A stretch of DNA of 36,761 nt from Ardenticatenaceae bacterium (GTDB lineage Bacteria; Chloroflexota; Anaerolineae; Promineifilales; Promineifilaceae), in assembly GCA_020634395.1 (NCBI GenBank), contig JACKBU010000036.1:1-36761 (forward strand), read 5' to 3'. A program made the translations under genes and the position numbers. The notes below the pieces were generated by a model, which saw only the letters and a program-made list of their open reading frames with translations, was not told the DNA's origin and did not search any database. Each line of letters starts with the position of its first letter. Positions within the stretch are counted from its first letter, which is position 1. Below, one piece after another: positions 23,337 through 30,491 of the stretch.

Positions 23337-26084
23337 ATGAAACGTTTTGCCCTCATACTCCTGCTGTGCCTGGCCGGCATCAGCCTCTTATTGGCCCTCT
23401 CTGTGCGGCCCGCCCCGGCCGTCGATGCAGCCGCCCTGCCTACCGATTGGGTGGTGGTGCGCGCCTACTTCCCCGACCGGCAGATGGTGGCCGATCTGGC
23501 CGCCATCCGCGAACCGTGGGAAGTCAACTACGAAAAAGGCTATCTGGTTATCGACGTCACCCCGGCCGAATATGACCAGATGGTCAAGGCGGGTTTTCGC
23601 CTGGAAGTAGATGAGAAAATGACGGCGCTCTATTATCCATCGCTGGCAGATGCGGCCAATCAAGCCGCGCCCGATCAGGCGAACGGCATTCCCGGCTACG
23701 CCTGCTACCGCACCGTCGAAGAGAGCTACGCCACGGCCGCCGCCATCGCCGCCGCCCACCCCGATCTGGCCGCCTGGATCGACATCGGCGATACCTGGCA
23801 GAAAAGCGTCGGCCTGGGCGGCTACGACCTGATGGTGCTAAAGCTGACCAATTCGGCCATCCCCGGCCCCAAGCCCAAATTCTTCTCCATGTCGTCCATT
23901 CATGCCCGCGAATACGCCCCGGCCGAGCTGAACACCCGCTTCGCCGAATACCTCATCGACAACTACGGCACCGACCCCGACGTGACCTGGCTGCTGGATT
24001 ACCACGAAATCCACCTGCTGCTGCAAGCCAACCCAGACGGCCGTAAACAAGCCGAAACCGGCATCCTCTGGCGCAAAAACACCAACCAGAACTACTGCGG
24101 GGCCACCTCCACCTCCCGCGGCGCCGACCTCAATCGCAATTTCTCCTTTGCCTGGGGCTGCTGCGGCGGCTCCAGCGGTTCCCAGTGCGATGAAACCTAT
24201 CGCGGCCCCTCCGCCGCTTCCGAGCCAGAAGTGAAAGCTATAGAAGCCTACGTGCGCGCCAATTTCCCCGACCAGCGCGGCCCCAACCTGACCGATCCCG
24301 CCCCGGCCGACGCCACCGGCCTCTTCCTGGATTTGCACAGCTACAGCCAGCTTGTCCTCTGGCCCTGGGGCTTTACCAACAGCATCCCGCCCAACGGCAC
24401 TGCCCTGCAAACCCTGGGCCGCAAATTCGCCTACTTCAACAGCTACGAACCGGAGCAATCGATCGGCCTCTATCCCACCGACGGCACAACCGACGATTTT
24501 GCCTACGGCGAATTAGGCCTGGCCGCCTACACCTTCGAGATGGGCACCAGCTTCTTCCAGGACTGCAGCACGTTTGAAAACAACATTCTACCGGGCAACA
24601 TGGACGCGCTGCTCTACGCCGCCAAAGTAGCCCGCACACCCTATCAGACACCCGCCGGACCGGATGCCCTCAACGTGGTCCTGAGCAATTTTGGGCCTGC
24701 GCCGGGCAGTGTCTTCACCGTCACGGCCAGCATCAACGACACGCGCTTCAACAACCAGAACGGCACGGAGCCCACCCAGGCCATCTACGCCGCCGAACTG
24801 TACGTGGACACGCCGCCCTGGGCAGCCGGCGCTACCCCCCTCGCCATGACGGCCGTTGACGGCAATTTCAACCAGACCATCGAAAGCGTGCGCGGCACGG
24901 TCGACACCACTGGTCTGAGCAACGGCCGTCACATCCTCTTCGTGCGCGGGCGGGACGCCGCCGCCAACTGGGGTCCGGTTTCCGCCCAATTCTTCTACGT
25001 GCTCGATCCGGCCGTCGCGCCCACCATCGGCGGGCAGGTCACGGCCGCCGATACCGGCCTGCCGCTGGCCGCCACCATCACCTCCAACCAGACCTTCCAG
25101 ACCACCACCCTAGGCGACGGCACGTATGCCATGCAGGTCATCAGCGGCACCTACACCCTGACAGCCACGCCGTCTGACCCGAACTATGCGCCGGCAACGG
25201 CCAGGGTAACGGCCGTCGATTACCAGACCGTGCAGCAAAACTTCAGCCTCGCCCCCTACGTCACCATCTTCGACGACGATGTGGAGAGCGGCAATCTGGG
25301 CTGGACGGCCCAAACGCCCTGGACCATCACCACCGAGGCCAGTCACAGCGCCAACCACAGTTGGACAGAAAGCCCTGGCGGCAACTACACCAACTATCGC
25401 AACATCTCGCTCACCTCGCCCCTGTTCGATCTGAGCAGTTACCAGAATATCCGCCTCAATTACTGGCAAATCTGCAACACCGAAGCCGGTTGGGATTACT
25501 GCATCGTCGAGGTTTCCAGCAGTGGCGGCGCATCTTGGCAAGAAGTGACCCGCTTTGACGGCCTTTCCAACAGTTGGCAGGCGATCAGCCTGCCGCTGCC
25601 CATGCTGGACGGCCAGGCGCAGGCGCGCTTCCGCTTCCGCTTTACCTCCGACACGTCCATCACCGCCGATGGCTGGCACGTGGACGACATTCAACTGATC
25701 GGCAGTTCGACTTCCGCCCCCCTGGTTCATGGCGTCAGCCTCTCACCGGATGCCGCCCAGTTCGCCGCACCCGGCGAAGTCGTCACCTACACTGTCCAGA
25801 TCAGCAACACCGGCAGCGTCTCGGATACGTTCACCCTCACGACCGCCGGCCAGATCTGGCCGGTCAATGTATCCACCGGCAGCGTAACGCTGGATCCGGC
25901 CCAATCCACCGCGTTTACCGCTACCGTCACCATTCCGCTGACAGCCACCCACGGCCTGAGCGACACGGTGCGCATCACGGCCGTTTCCAGCGGCGACCCC
26001 AGCCAGCAAGCCACAGTGGATTTAACCACGACGGCCGTCGTCTTCGACCACTTCACTTTCCTGCCAGTCATTCTCAAACCCTAA
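23337..26084 (+). CDS. Secreted M14 zinc carboxypeptidase with C-terminal beta domains
   Basis: The 915-residue product has a signal peptide (MKRFALILLLCLAGISLLLALS), a short pro-region, and an M14 carboxypeptidase domain at about residues 120-440. The zinc ligands are visible as H189 and E192 in SIHAREY and H334 in DLHSYS. The catalytic Glu is near residue 401 in YTFEMGTSF, and NPDGR and LNRNF are also present. After it come a carboxypeptidase-regulatory-like domain (about 560-640), a jelly-roll/MAM-like region ending in WHVDDIQLIG (about 645-790), and a further beta-sandwich with TYTVQISNTG (about 800-900). It ends FTFLPVILKP, resembling the CAP protein's terminus. ATG 23337 has AAAAGGA at 23324-23330; an earlier in-frame start lacks this. 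It likely degrades extracellular peptides. Confidence 0.93.
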   Translation: MKRFALILLLCLAGISLLLALSVRPAPAVDAAALPTDWVVVRAYFPDRQMVADLAAIREPWEVNYEKGYLVIDVTPAEYDQMVKAGFRLEVDEKMTALYYPSLADAANQAAPDQANGIPGYACYRTVEESYATAAAIAAAHPDLAAWIDIGDTWQKSVGLGGYDLMVLKLTNSAIPGPKPKFFSMSSIHAREYAPAELNTRFAEYLIDNYGTDPDVTWLLDYHEIHLLLQANPDGRKQAETGILWRKNTNQNYCGATSTSRGADLNRNFSFAWGCCGGSSGSQCDETYRGPSAASEPEVKAIEAYVRANFPDQRGPNLTDPAPADATGLFLDLHSYSQLVLWPWGFTNSIPPNGTALQTLGRKFAYFNSYEPEQSIGLYPTDGTTDDFAYGELGLAAYTFEMGTSFFQDCSTFENNILPGNMDALLYAAKVARTPYQTPAGPDALNVVLSNFGPAPGSVFTVTASINDTRFNNQNGTEPTQAIYAAELYVDTPPWAAGATPLAMTAVDGNFNQTIESVRGTVDTTGLSNGRHILFVRGRDAAANWGPVSAQFFYVLDPAVAPTIGGQVTAADTGLPLAATITSNQTFQTTTLGDGTYAMQVISGTYTLTATPSDPNYAPATARVTAVDYQTVQQNFSLAPYVTIFDDDVESGNLGWTAQTPWTITTEASHSANHSWTESPGGNYTNYRNISLTSPLFDLSSYQNIRLNYWQICNTEAGWDYCIVEVSSSGGASWQEVTRFDGLSNSWQAISLPLPMLDGQAQARFRFRFTSDTSITADGWHVDDIQLIGSSTSAPLVHGVSLSPDAAQFAAPGEVVTYTVQISNTGSVSDTFTLTTAGQIWPVNVSTGSVTLDPAQSTAFTATVTIPLTATHGLSDTVRITAVSSGDPSQQATVDLTTTAVVFDHFTFLPVILKP

Positions 26085-26092
26085 GATGAGCC

Positions 26093-26129
26093 ACAGCTGC
26101 CAGGCATTTTTGAAATGCCTGGCAGCTGT
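26093..26129 (+). terminator. Strong hairpin terminator after the M14 gene
   Basis: A perfect 17-bp stem (26093-26109 with 26113-26129) closes a 3-base loop and is followed by TAATTATTTTCC. It starts 8 bases after the M14 stop and should end that transcript. Confidence 0.85.
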
Positions 26130-26211
26130 TAATTATTTTCCTTCCCCTAAATATTTTTAACCACAACATCAAATATATCAATACATTTTTAAATTTTCTT
26201 ACGATTTTTGC

Positions 26212-26240
26212 TTGACAAAGCTAAAATTAGGCATTATCAT
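26212..26240 (+). promoter_or_regulatory. Strong sigma-70-type promoter for the MFS gene
   Basis: TTGACA (26212-26217) and TATCAT (26235-26240) are separated by 17 bases in an AT-rich stretch, the best housekeeping promoter in the window. Transcription would start near 26247, about 50 bases before the ATG at 26298. It also rules out the longer open frame as the gene start. An ACGGCCGT palindrome (26265-26272) lies in the leader. Confidence 0.72.
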
Positions 26241-26297
26241 GCTCGCAGCAAGCCGTTCAGCAAAACGGCCGTATCCCGACCTTTCAGGCAGAAGCTC

Positions 26298-27602
26298 ATG
26301 AATCAATCGCCTACAAAAGAAAAACCCCTCAAACCATTTCTCATTTTGTGGGGCGGCCAGGCCGCTTCCCTTTTTGGCAGCCAACTGGTGCAGTTCGCCC
26401 TGATCTGGTGGCTCACCACCACCACCGGCTCGGCCACCGTTCTGGCCCTGGCTTCCCTGATGGGCCTGCTGCCCCAGGTCGTGCTGGGGCCATTCGTCGG
26501 CGTGCTGGTCGACCGCTGGAATCGACGCCTGACCATGCTGCTGGCCGATGGTCTGGTTGCTTTGGCAACGGTGGTGCTGGTGCTGCTGTTTTGGAGTGGG
26601 CAAGCAGCCGTCTGGCAGGTTTATGTTGTCCTGTTTGTGCGGGCGCTGGGCGGGGCCTTCCACTGGCCGGCCATGCAGTCCTCTACCACGCTGATGGTGC
26701 CGCAAGAATATTTCACGCGCATTCAAGGCCTCAACCAGACGCTCAACGGCTCGCTCAACATCATTTCCGCCCCGTTGGGGGCGCTGCTGCTGGGCGTGCT
26801 GCCCATGCAGGGCGTGTTGATGATTGACGTGATCACGGCCGTTTTCGCCATCATCCCCCTGCTCATCATCCACATTCCACAGCCGGAAAACACGACACGG
26901 CCGTCCGGCCAGCCGGCCAACTTTTGGCGCGAGTTTTGGACCGACATGGCTGCCGGCCTGCGCTACCTGCGCGCCATGCCCGCCCTCATGCTGCTGATGG
27001 GCATGGCCATGATCGTCAACCTGGTGCTCAATCCCGCCTTTTCGCTGGTACCGCTGCTTGTGACCAACCACTTTCAGGGCAGTGCCTTGCAGCTGGGTTT
27101 TATTGAATCCAGTTTTGGCGTGGGCTTGCTGGTGGGCGGCCTGCTGCTCAGCGTATGGGGCGGCTTCCACCGGCGCATTGTTACCTCGTTGGTGGGCCTG
27201 ATTGGCATGGGGGTGGCCATCCTGCTGGTAGGCCTGACGCCCGCTTATCTGTTTTGGCTGGCTGTGGCGGCCACCTTCGTCATTGGCTTCAGCAATTCCC
27301 TTACCAACGGGCCGGTGCTGGCGCTGTTCCAGGTTTTGGTCGTTCCGGAAATGCAGGGGCGTATTTTTACACTGCTAACCAGCCTGTCGGCGGCGATGGC
27401 GCCGCTGGGCCTCATCCTGGCCGGGCCGCTGGCCGACCAGTTGGGCGTGCGGACGTGGTTCCTCATCGGCGGCAGTGTGACCTTGCTGATGGGCATCGCC
27501 GGGTTCTTCATTCCGATGATCCTCAGCATCGAAGATGCCACCGCACCCGAGTCGTCGGGGAAGCCGCTGGCCGAAACGGCCGTGGCCGATCCCACCATCT
27601 AA
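26298..27602 (+). CDS. MFS exporter (macrolide/enterobactin-efflux type)
   Basis: The 434-residue protein is a 12-segment major facilitator of the MefA/EntS-like group. It shows WGGQAASLFGSQLVQFALIWWL in helix 1, then GLLPQVVLGPFVGVLVDRWNRR, the loop 2-3 motif of MFS antiporters. The second half shows FSLVPLLVTNHFQG, GLLVGGLLLSVWGG and the ALFQVLVVPEMQGRIFTL motif typical of this group. Such proteins export drugs or siderophores using the proton gradient; the substrate is not readable. The start at 26298 follows a strong promoter, and the ribosome binding site is weak (AGGCAGAAG). The C-terminal tail ends with an ETAV encoded by an ACGGCCGT octamer. A 14-bp hairpin terminator follows, so it is probably monocistronic. 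Confidence 0.9.
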   Translation: MNQSPTKEKPLKPFLILWGGQAASLFGSQLVQFALIWWLTTTTGSATVLALASLMGLLPQVVLGPFVGVLVDRWNRRLTMLLADGLVALATVVLVLLFWSGQAAVWQVYVVLFVRALGGAFHWPAMQSSTTLMVPQEYFTRIQGLNQTLNGSLNIISAPLGALLLGVLPMQGVLMIDVITAVFAIIPLLIIHIPQPENTTRPSGQPANFWREFWTDMAAGLRYLRAMPALMLLMGMAMIVNLVLNPAFSLVPLLVTNHFQGSALQLGFIESSFGVGLLVGGLLLSVWGGFHRRIVTSLVGLIGMGVAILLVGLTPAYLFWLAVAATFVIGFSNSLTNGPVLALFQVLVVPEMQGRIFTLLTSLSAAMAPLGLILAGPLADQLGVRTWFLIGGSVTLLMGIAGFFIPMILSIEDATAPESSGKPLAETAVADPTI

Positions 27603-27628
27603 CCTTTTCCACACCTCTTCCAAGATAT

Positions 27629-27664
27629 GGCAGCAGCGCCAGAAACGAAACTGGCGCTGCTGCC
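27629..27664 (+). terminator. Hairpin terminator after the MFS gene
   Basis: GGCAGCAGCGCCAG (27629-27642) pairs perfectly with CTGGCGCTGCTGCC (27651-27664) around an AAACGAAA loop and is followed by TGTTTCCCATTTTTG. It lies 27 bases after the MFS stop and 34 bases before the next gene. Confidence 0.8.
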
Positions 27665-27680
27665 TGTTTCCCATTTTTGC

Positions 27681-27689
27681 TGCTAGAAT
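27681..27689 (+). promoter_or_regulatory. Extended -10 box directly upstream of the NAT gene
   Basis: TGCTAGAAT at 27681-27689 is an extended -10 box (TG-n-TAGAAT). The ATG at 27698 follows after 8 bases, where transcription itself would begin. With the upstream terminator only 17 bases away and no ribosome binding site, this suggests a leaderless message. Confidence 0.45.
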
Positions 27690-27697
27690 GGACGAAT

Positions 27698-28522
27698 ATG
27701 GCAACGATGACTCCTCCGCTAGATGCCGCTCTGGTTCAGCAAGTTTTAGACCGCTTCAATCTGGCTGCGGCTTCGCCCACGCCGGACTTTTTGGCCGCGC
27801 TGCTGGAAGCATACGCGCAGACCGTGCCCTGGGAAAGCGCCTTTCGTATGGTAAAGCGAGCGCAGTGTGGAGGAGACACGGCCGTTTGCCCCCGCTGGCC
27901 CGCAGAGTTTTGGCAAGATCATTTGCAGCGAGGCGGCGGCGGCACCTGCTTCGAGAGCAACTATGCCTTTTTCAGTTTGCTGCGCGCCCTGGGATTTGAA
28001 GGTTACCTGACCATCAACAACATGGGCGAAACGGTAGGCTGCCACACCGCGATTGTAGCGCAGTTAGAGGGGCTCAACTGGCTGGTGGACGCCGGGTTCC
28101 CGCTGTACGCGCCGCTGCTCATCGATCCGCAGGGCACCGTGGGCCGCGCCAGCCGCTGGCAACAATACACCGTCCGCCCCGACGGCCGTGCCCGGTACCA
28201 GATCGAGCGTGCGCCGCATCCCAAACCCAACGCCTTCACCCTCATCGACGAGCCGGTGAGTGACGCCGCTTATCGCGCCGCAGCCACGGCCGACTATGGG
28301 CCAAACGGCTTGTTCCTGGACCGGGTGATCATCAACAAAGTGGTGAACGGCCGTCCCTACCGGTATAACGCTGCCGAAAATCGAGATCAAATGGAGAGCT
28401 TCAGCGGTGGCCGCCGCATTGAGCACGCTCTAGATGGCGATCCGGTAACGGCCGTGGCCGCTCACTTCCAGATGGACGCCGGCGTTTTGCGGGCGGCGCT
28501 GGAGCTGCAGGCTTCTAGCTGA
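27698..28522 (+). CDS. nat: Arylamine N-acetyltransferase
   Basis: NAT enzymes transfer acetyl groups from acetyl-CoA to arylamines, or act as amide synthases in natural-product pathways. The 274-residue protein has the Cys-His-Asp triad: C84 in GGTCFESN, H116 in VGCHTAI and D131 in LVDAGFP, with normal spacing. VPWESAF near residue 44 and the C-terminal NRDQMESF segment also fit. There is no signal peptide. The ATG at 27698 has no ribosome binding site, but an extended -10 box lies 8 bases upstream, so translation may start on a leaderless message. Longer open frames upstream run through the MFS gene and its terminator and are rejected. There is no biosynthetic cluster around it, so a detoxifying or general role is likelier. 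Confidence 0.9.
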   Translation: MATMTPPLDAALVQQVLDRFNLAAASPTPDFLAALLEAYAQTVPWESAFRMVKRAQCGGDTAVCPRWPAEFWQDHLQRGGGGTCFESNYAFFSLLRALGFEGYLTINNMGETVGCHTAIVAQLEGLNWLVDAGFPLYAPLLIDPQGTVGRASRWQQYTVRPDGRARYQIERAPHPKPNAFTLIDEPVSDAAYRAAATADYGPNGLFLDRVIINKVVNGRPYRYNAAENRDQMESFSGGRRIEHALDGDPVTAVAAHFQMDAGVLRAALELQASS

Positions 28523-28542
28523 CAGCTTACCGCCAACAGCTA

Positions 28543-28920
28543 TCAGACTGTGGAGGCCGCCCGCAAGGCGATGCCAAAGAGGAAGAGGATGGTAAAGGCC
28601 AGCACCCACTGGCCGCGGTTGGAATCATCGCCTTTGAGCCAGACCATAAAGACAAATGGCAAAAAGACCAGGGCAAAGGAGCCGTACAGCACGTGCATAA
28701 ACGGCCGTGCCACCACCGCCATATTGCCATTCAGCCACAAAATGCCGCCCAGCACCCCCTGCACCACGTACAACACCTGCCCAATCACCATCGCGCCCAG
28801 ATAGCTGCCATCCACGGAATAGCCGCGAATGGCTCGATACAAGCCCCATATCCCTAACAGCAAGAAGAAAATCCAGATAGTTTGCGAAAGCTGGTTATGA
28901 ATCAAAACAACGGTGCCCAT
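28543..28920 (-). CDS. Small four-helix membrane protein, unknown function
   Basis: The 125-residue product has about four hydrophobic segments: IWIFFLLLGIWGLY, LGAMVIGQVLYVVQGVLGGILWL, FMHVLYGSFALVFLPFVFMVWL and WVLAFTILFLFGIAL. Conserved-looking His residues (one near the N-terminus, one in MHVLYG) could bind haem, but this is not shown. I do not recognise a named family. On its strand GGGAG stands about eight bases before the ATG at 28920, and the composition fits a real gene. It is convergent with the NAT gene, with some simple repeats (GACAGCTTACC) near the two ends, and divergent from folC. Confidence 0.75.
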   Translation of the reverse strand: MGTVVLIHNQLSQTIWIFFLLLGIWGLYRAIRGYSVDGSYLGAMVIGQVLYVVQGVLGGILWLNGNMAVVARPFMHVLYGSFALVFLPFVFMVWLKGDDSNRGQWVLAFTILFLFGIALRAASTV

Positions 28921-29025
28921 AAAAAACTCCCAGGTTCAGTGTGCATGAATCCAAAAATCCGAAATCGAGTTTAGCCAGCCGCTTACCGCTTGTCAACGCC
29001 CCCTGTCCCAAATAGGCTTTTCGGC

Positions 29026-29031
29026 TACAAT
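29026..29031 (+). promoter_or_regulatory. -10 box (TACAAT) immediately upstream of folC
   Basis: TACAAT lies 8 bases before the folC ATG at 29040, the same spacing as for the NAT gene. Transcription would begin at or within two bases of the start codon. No ribosome binding site is present. No convincing -35 is found 16-18 bases upstream. Confidence 0.4.
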
Positions 29032-29039
29032 TCCGCACT

Positions 29040-30470
29040 ATGGAGAAAGGCACCCCAATAGAGGCTTACGAACAAGCCCTCGATTATCTATACAGCTTGA
29101 TTAACTTCGAGCGGCAGAGGTTGGACCGCTACGCCGAGAGTAAACTGGATCCGGAACGGCCGTTTAATCTGGTCAATTATTTAGGCGCACCCCAAAACAA
29201 GTTTCCGGCCATCCACATTGCCGGGACCAAAGGCAAAGGTTCCGTGGCGGCCATGTGCGCCTACAGCCTGCGCGCCGCCGGGCTGCGCGTCGGCCTCTAC
29301 ACCTCGCCCCACTTGCAGGAATTCCGCGAACGGATTCGCATCCTCACCCCAGAAGACCCCGACGGCCGTATTCCCGAACCGGCCTTCGTCGACCTGGTGG
29401 GCCAAATCAAAATTGCCCTCGACCACGTGGCTGACGTGACCTGGTTTGAAGCGGTCACGGCGATTGCCCTGGCCCACTTCGCCAACGAGCAGGTAGACGT
29501 AGCCGTCATCGAAACGGGCCTGGGCGGGCGGTTGGACGCCACGCGTGTGGTCAACCCGCTGGTTTCGGTCATCACCAGCCTCAGCCTGGACCATACGGAA
29601 CTGCTGGGCAACACGCTGGCGGAAATCGCCTATGAGAAAGCGGGCATCATCAAGCCCGGCATTCCCGTGATTGCGGCACAGCAGGCGCCAGAGGCCGCGC
29701 AGCGCCTGCGCGACATCGCCGCCGAGCGTGGTTCACGGATCGATTTTGTTGCCCGCGCGGCCAATGCCACCGGCCAGCCAGCATGGTTATACGAAGGTCT
29801 CCACACCGGCCAGGAGCAGCGGCAGCAAGTGGTGCTGCAGCACACGCCAGACGGGGCGATTGTGGCGCCGGGCACAGCTTTCACCCTGGCACTAGATGGA
29901 GAGCACCAGCTGGAGAATGCGGCCGTGGCCGTGGCGGCGCTGGATACCATTCATGTACATTTTCCGCTGGTGGATGAAACGGCCGTGCGCTCTGGTCTGG
30001 CGATGGTCGAGTGGAACGGCCGTCTGCAAATCGTTCATCCCGGCGATGACCGCACCCCCACCCTGCTGGTCGACTGCGCCCACAACCCCGATTCGGTCGG
30101 CCGCCTCTGCCACGCCCTCACCCACGATTACAAGTACCGGCGGCTGCTGCTCCTCTTTGGCGCACCGGCCGACAAAGACATTCCCGGCATGCTGACCCAA
30201 CTTGTCCCGCTGGCCGACGGCCTGGTCACAGCCAGCGCCAATCATCCCCGCTCGGCCACACCCGCCGATCTGGCCCACATCGTCACCGAGTTGGGCGGTG
30301 AGGCTGTTACCAGCACGTCGATTGCGGAGGCGTTAACGGCCGTGTGGCACATGGCCGCTCCCGGTGACCTGATTTGTGCAACCGGCTCTATCATCGTCGT
30401 CGGTGACTTGCTAAATCAGTGGGAAAGCCTAAAATCGCAGCTACTCAACCTACCAGAGACGGCACACTAA
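29040..30470 (+). CDS. folC: Folylpolyglutamate synthase / dihydrofolate synthase
   Basis: FolC adds glutamate to dihydropteroate and to folates, using ATP. The 476-residue protein shows HIAGTKGKGSVAAM (P-loop), YTSPHLQEFRERIRI, VIETGLGGRLDATRVV, SLDHTELLGNTLAEIAYEKAGIIK and, in the C-terminal ligase domain, VDCAHNPDS followed by LLFGAPADKD. All are in the normal order and at normal spacing. It is slightly long for the family, with a longer N-terminal helix (YEQALDYLYSLINFER). The ATG at 29040 is preceded by a TACAAT box but no ribosome binding site, pointing to a leaderless start. lon begins 21 bases after its stop, so the two may be cotranscribed. Confidence 0.95.
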   Translation: MEKGTPIEAYEQALDYLYSLINFERQRLDRYAESKLDPERPFNLVNYLGAPQNKFPAIHIAGTKGKGSVAAMCAYSLRAAGLRVGLYTSPHLQEFRERIRILTPEDPDGRIPEPAFVDLVGQIKIALDHVADVTWFEAVTAIALAHFANEQVDVAVIETGLGGRLDATRVVNPLVSVITSLSLDHTELLGNTLAEIAYEKAGIIKPGIPVIAAQQAPEAAQRLRDIAAERGSRIDFVARAANATGQPAWLYEGLHTGQEQRQQVVLQHTPDGAIVAPGTAFTLALDGEHQLENAAVAVAALDTIHVHFPLVDETAVRSGLAMVEWNGRLQIVHPGDDRTPTLLVDCAHNPDSVGRLCHALTHDYKYRRLLLLFGAPADKDIPGMLTQLVPLADGLVTASANHPRSATPADLAHIVTELGGEAVTSTSIAEALTAVWHMAAPGDLICATGSIIVVGDLLNQWESLKSQLLNLPETAH

Positions 30471-30491
30471 GCCGACAAGGATTTAGAATAC

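Noticed and set aside
26208..26297. A 30-residue N-terminal extension of the MFS exporter
   Set aside because: It would translate the -10 box of a strong promoter (TTGACA-N17-TATCAT), so it lies mostly outside the transcript.
26199..27170. A 323-residue minus-strand open frame opposite the MFS gene, rich in His and Gln
   Set aside because: It is the complement of hydrophobic Leu/Val/Ala codons, a common artefact opposite membrane-protein genes.
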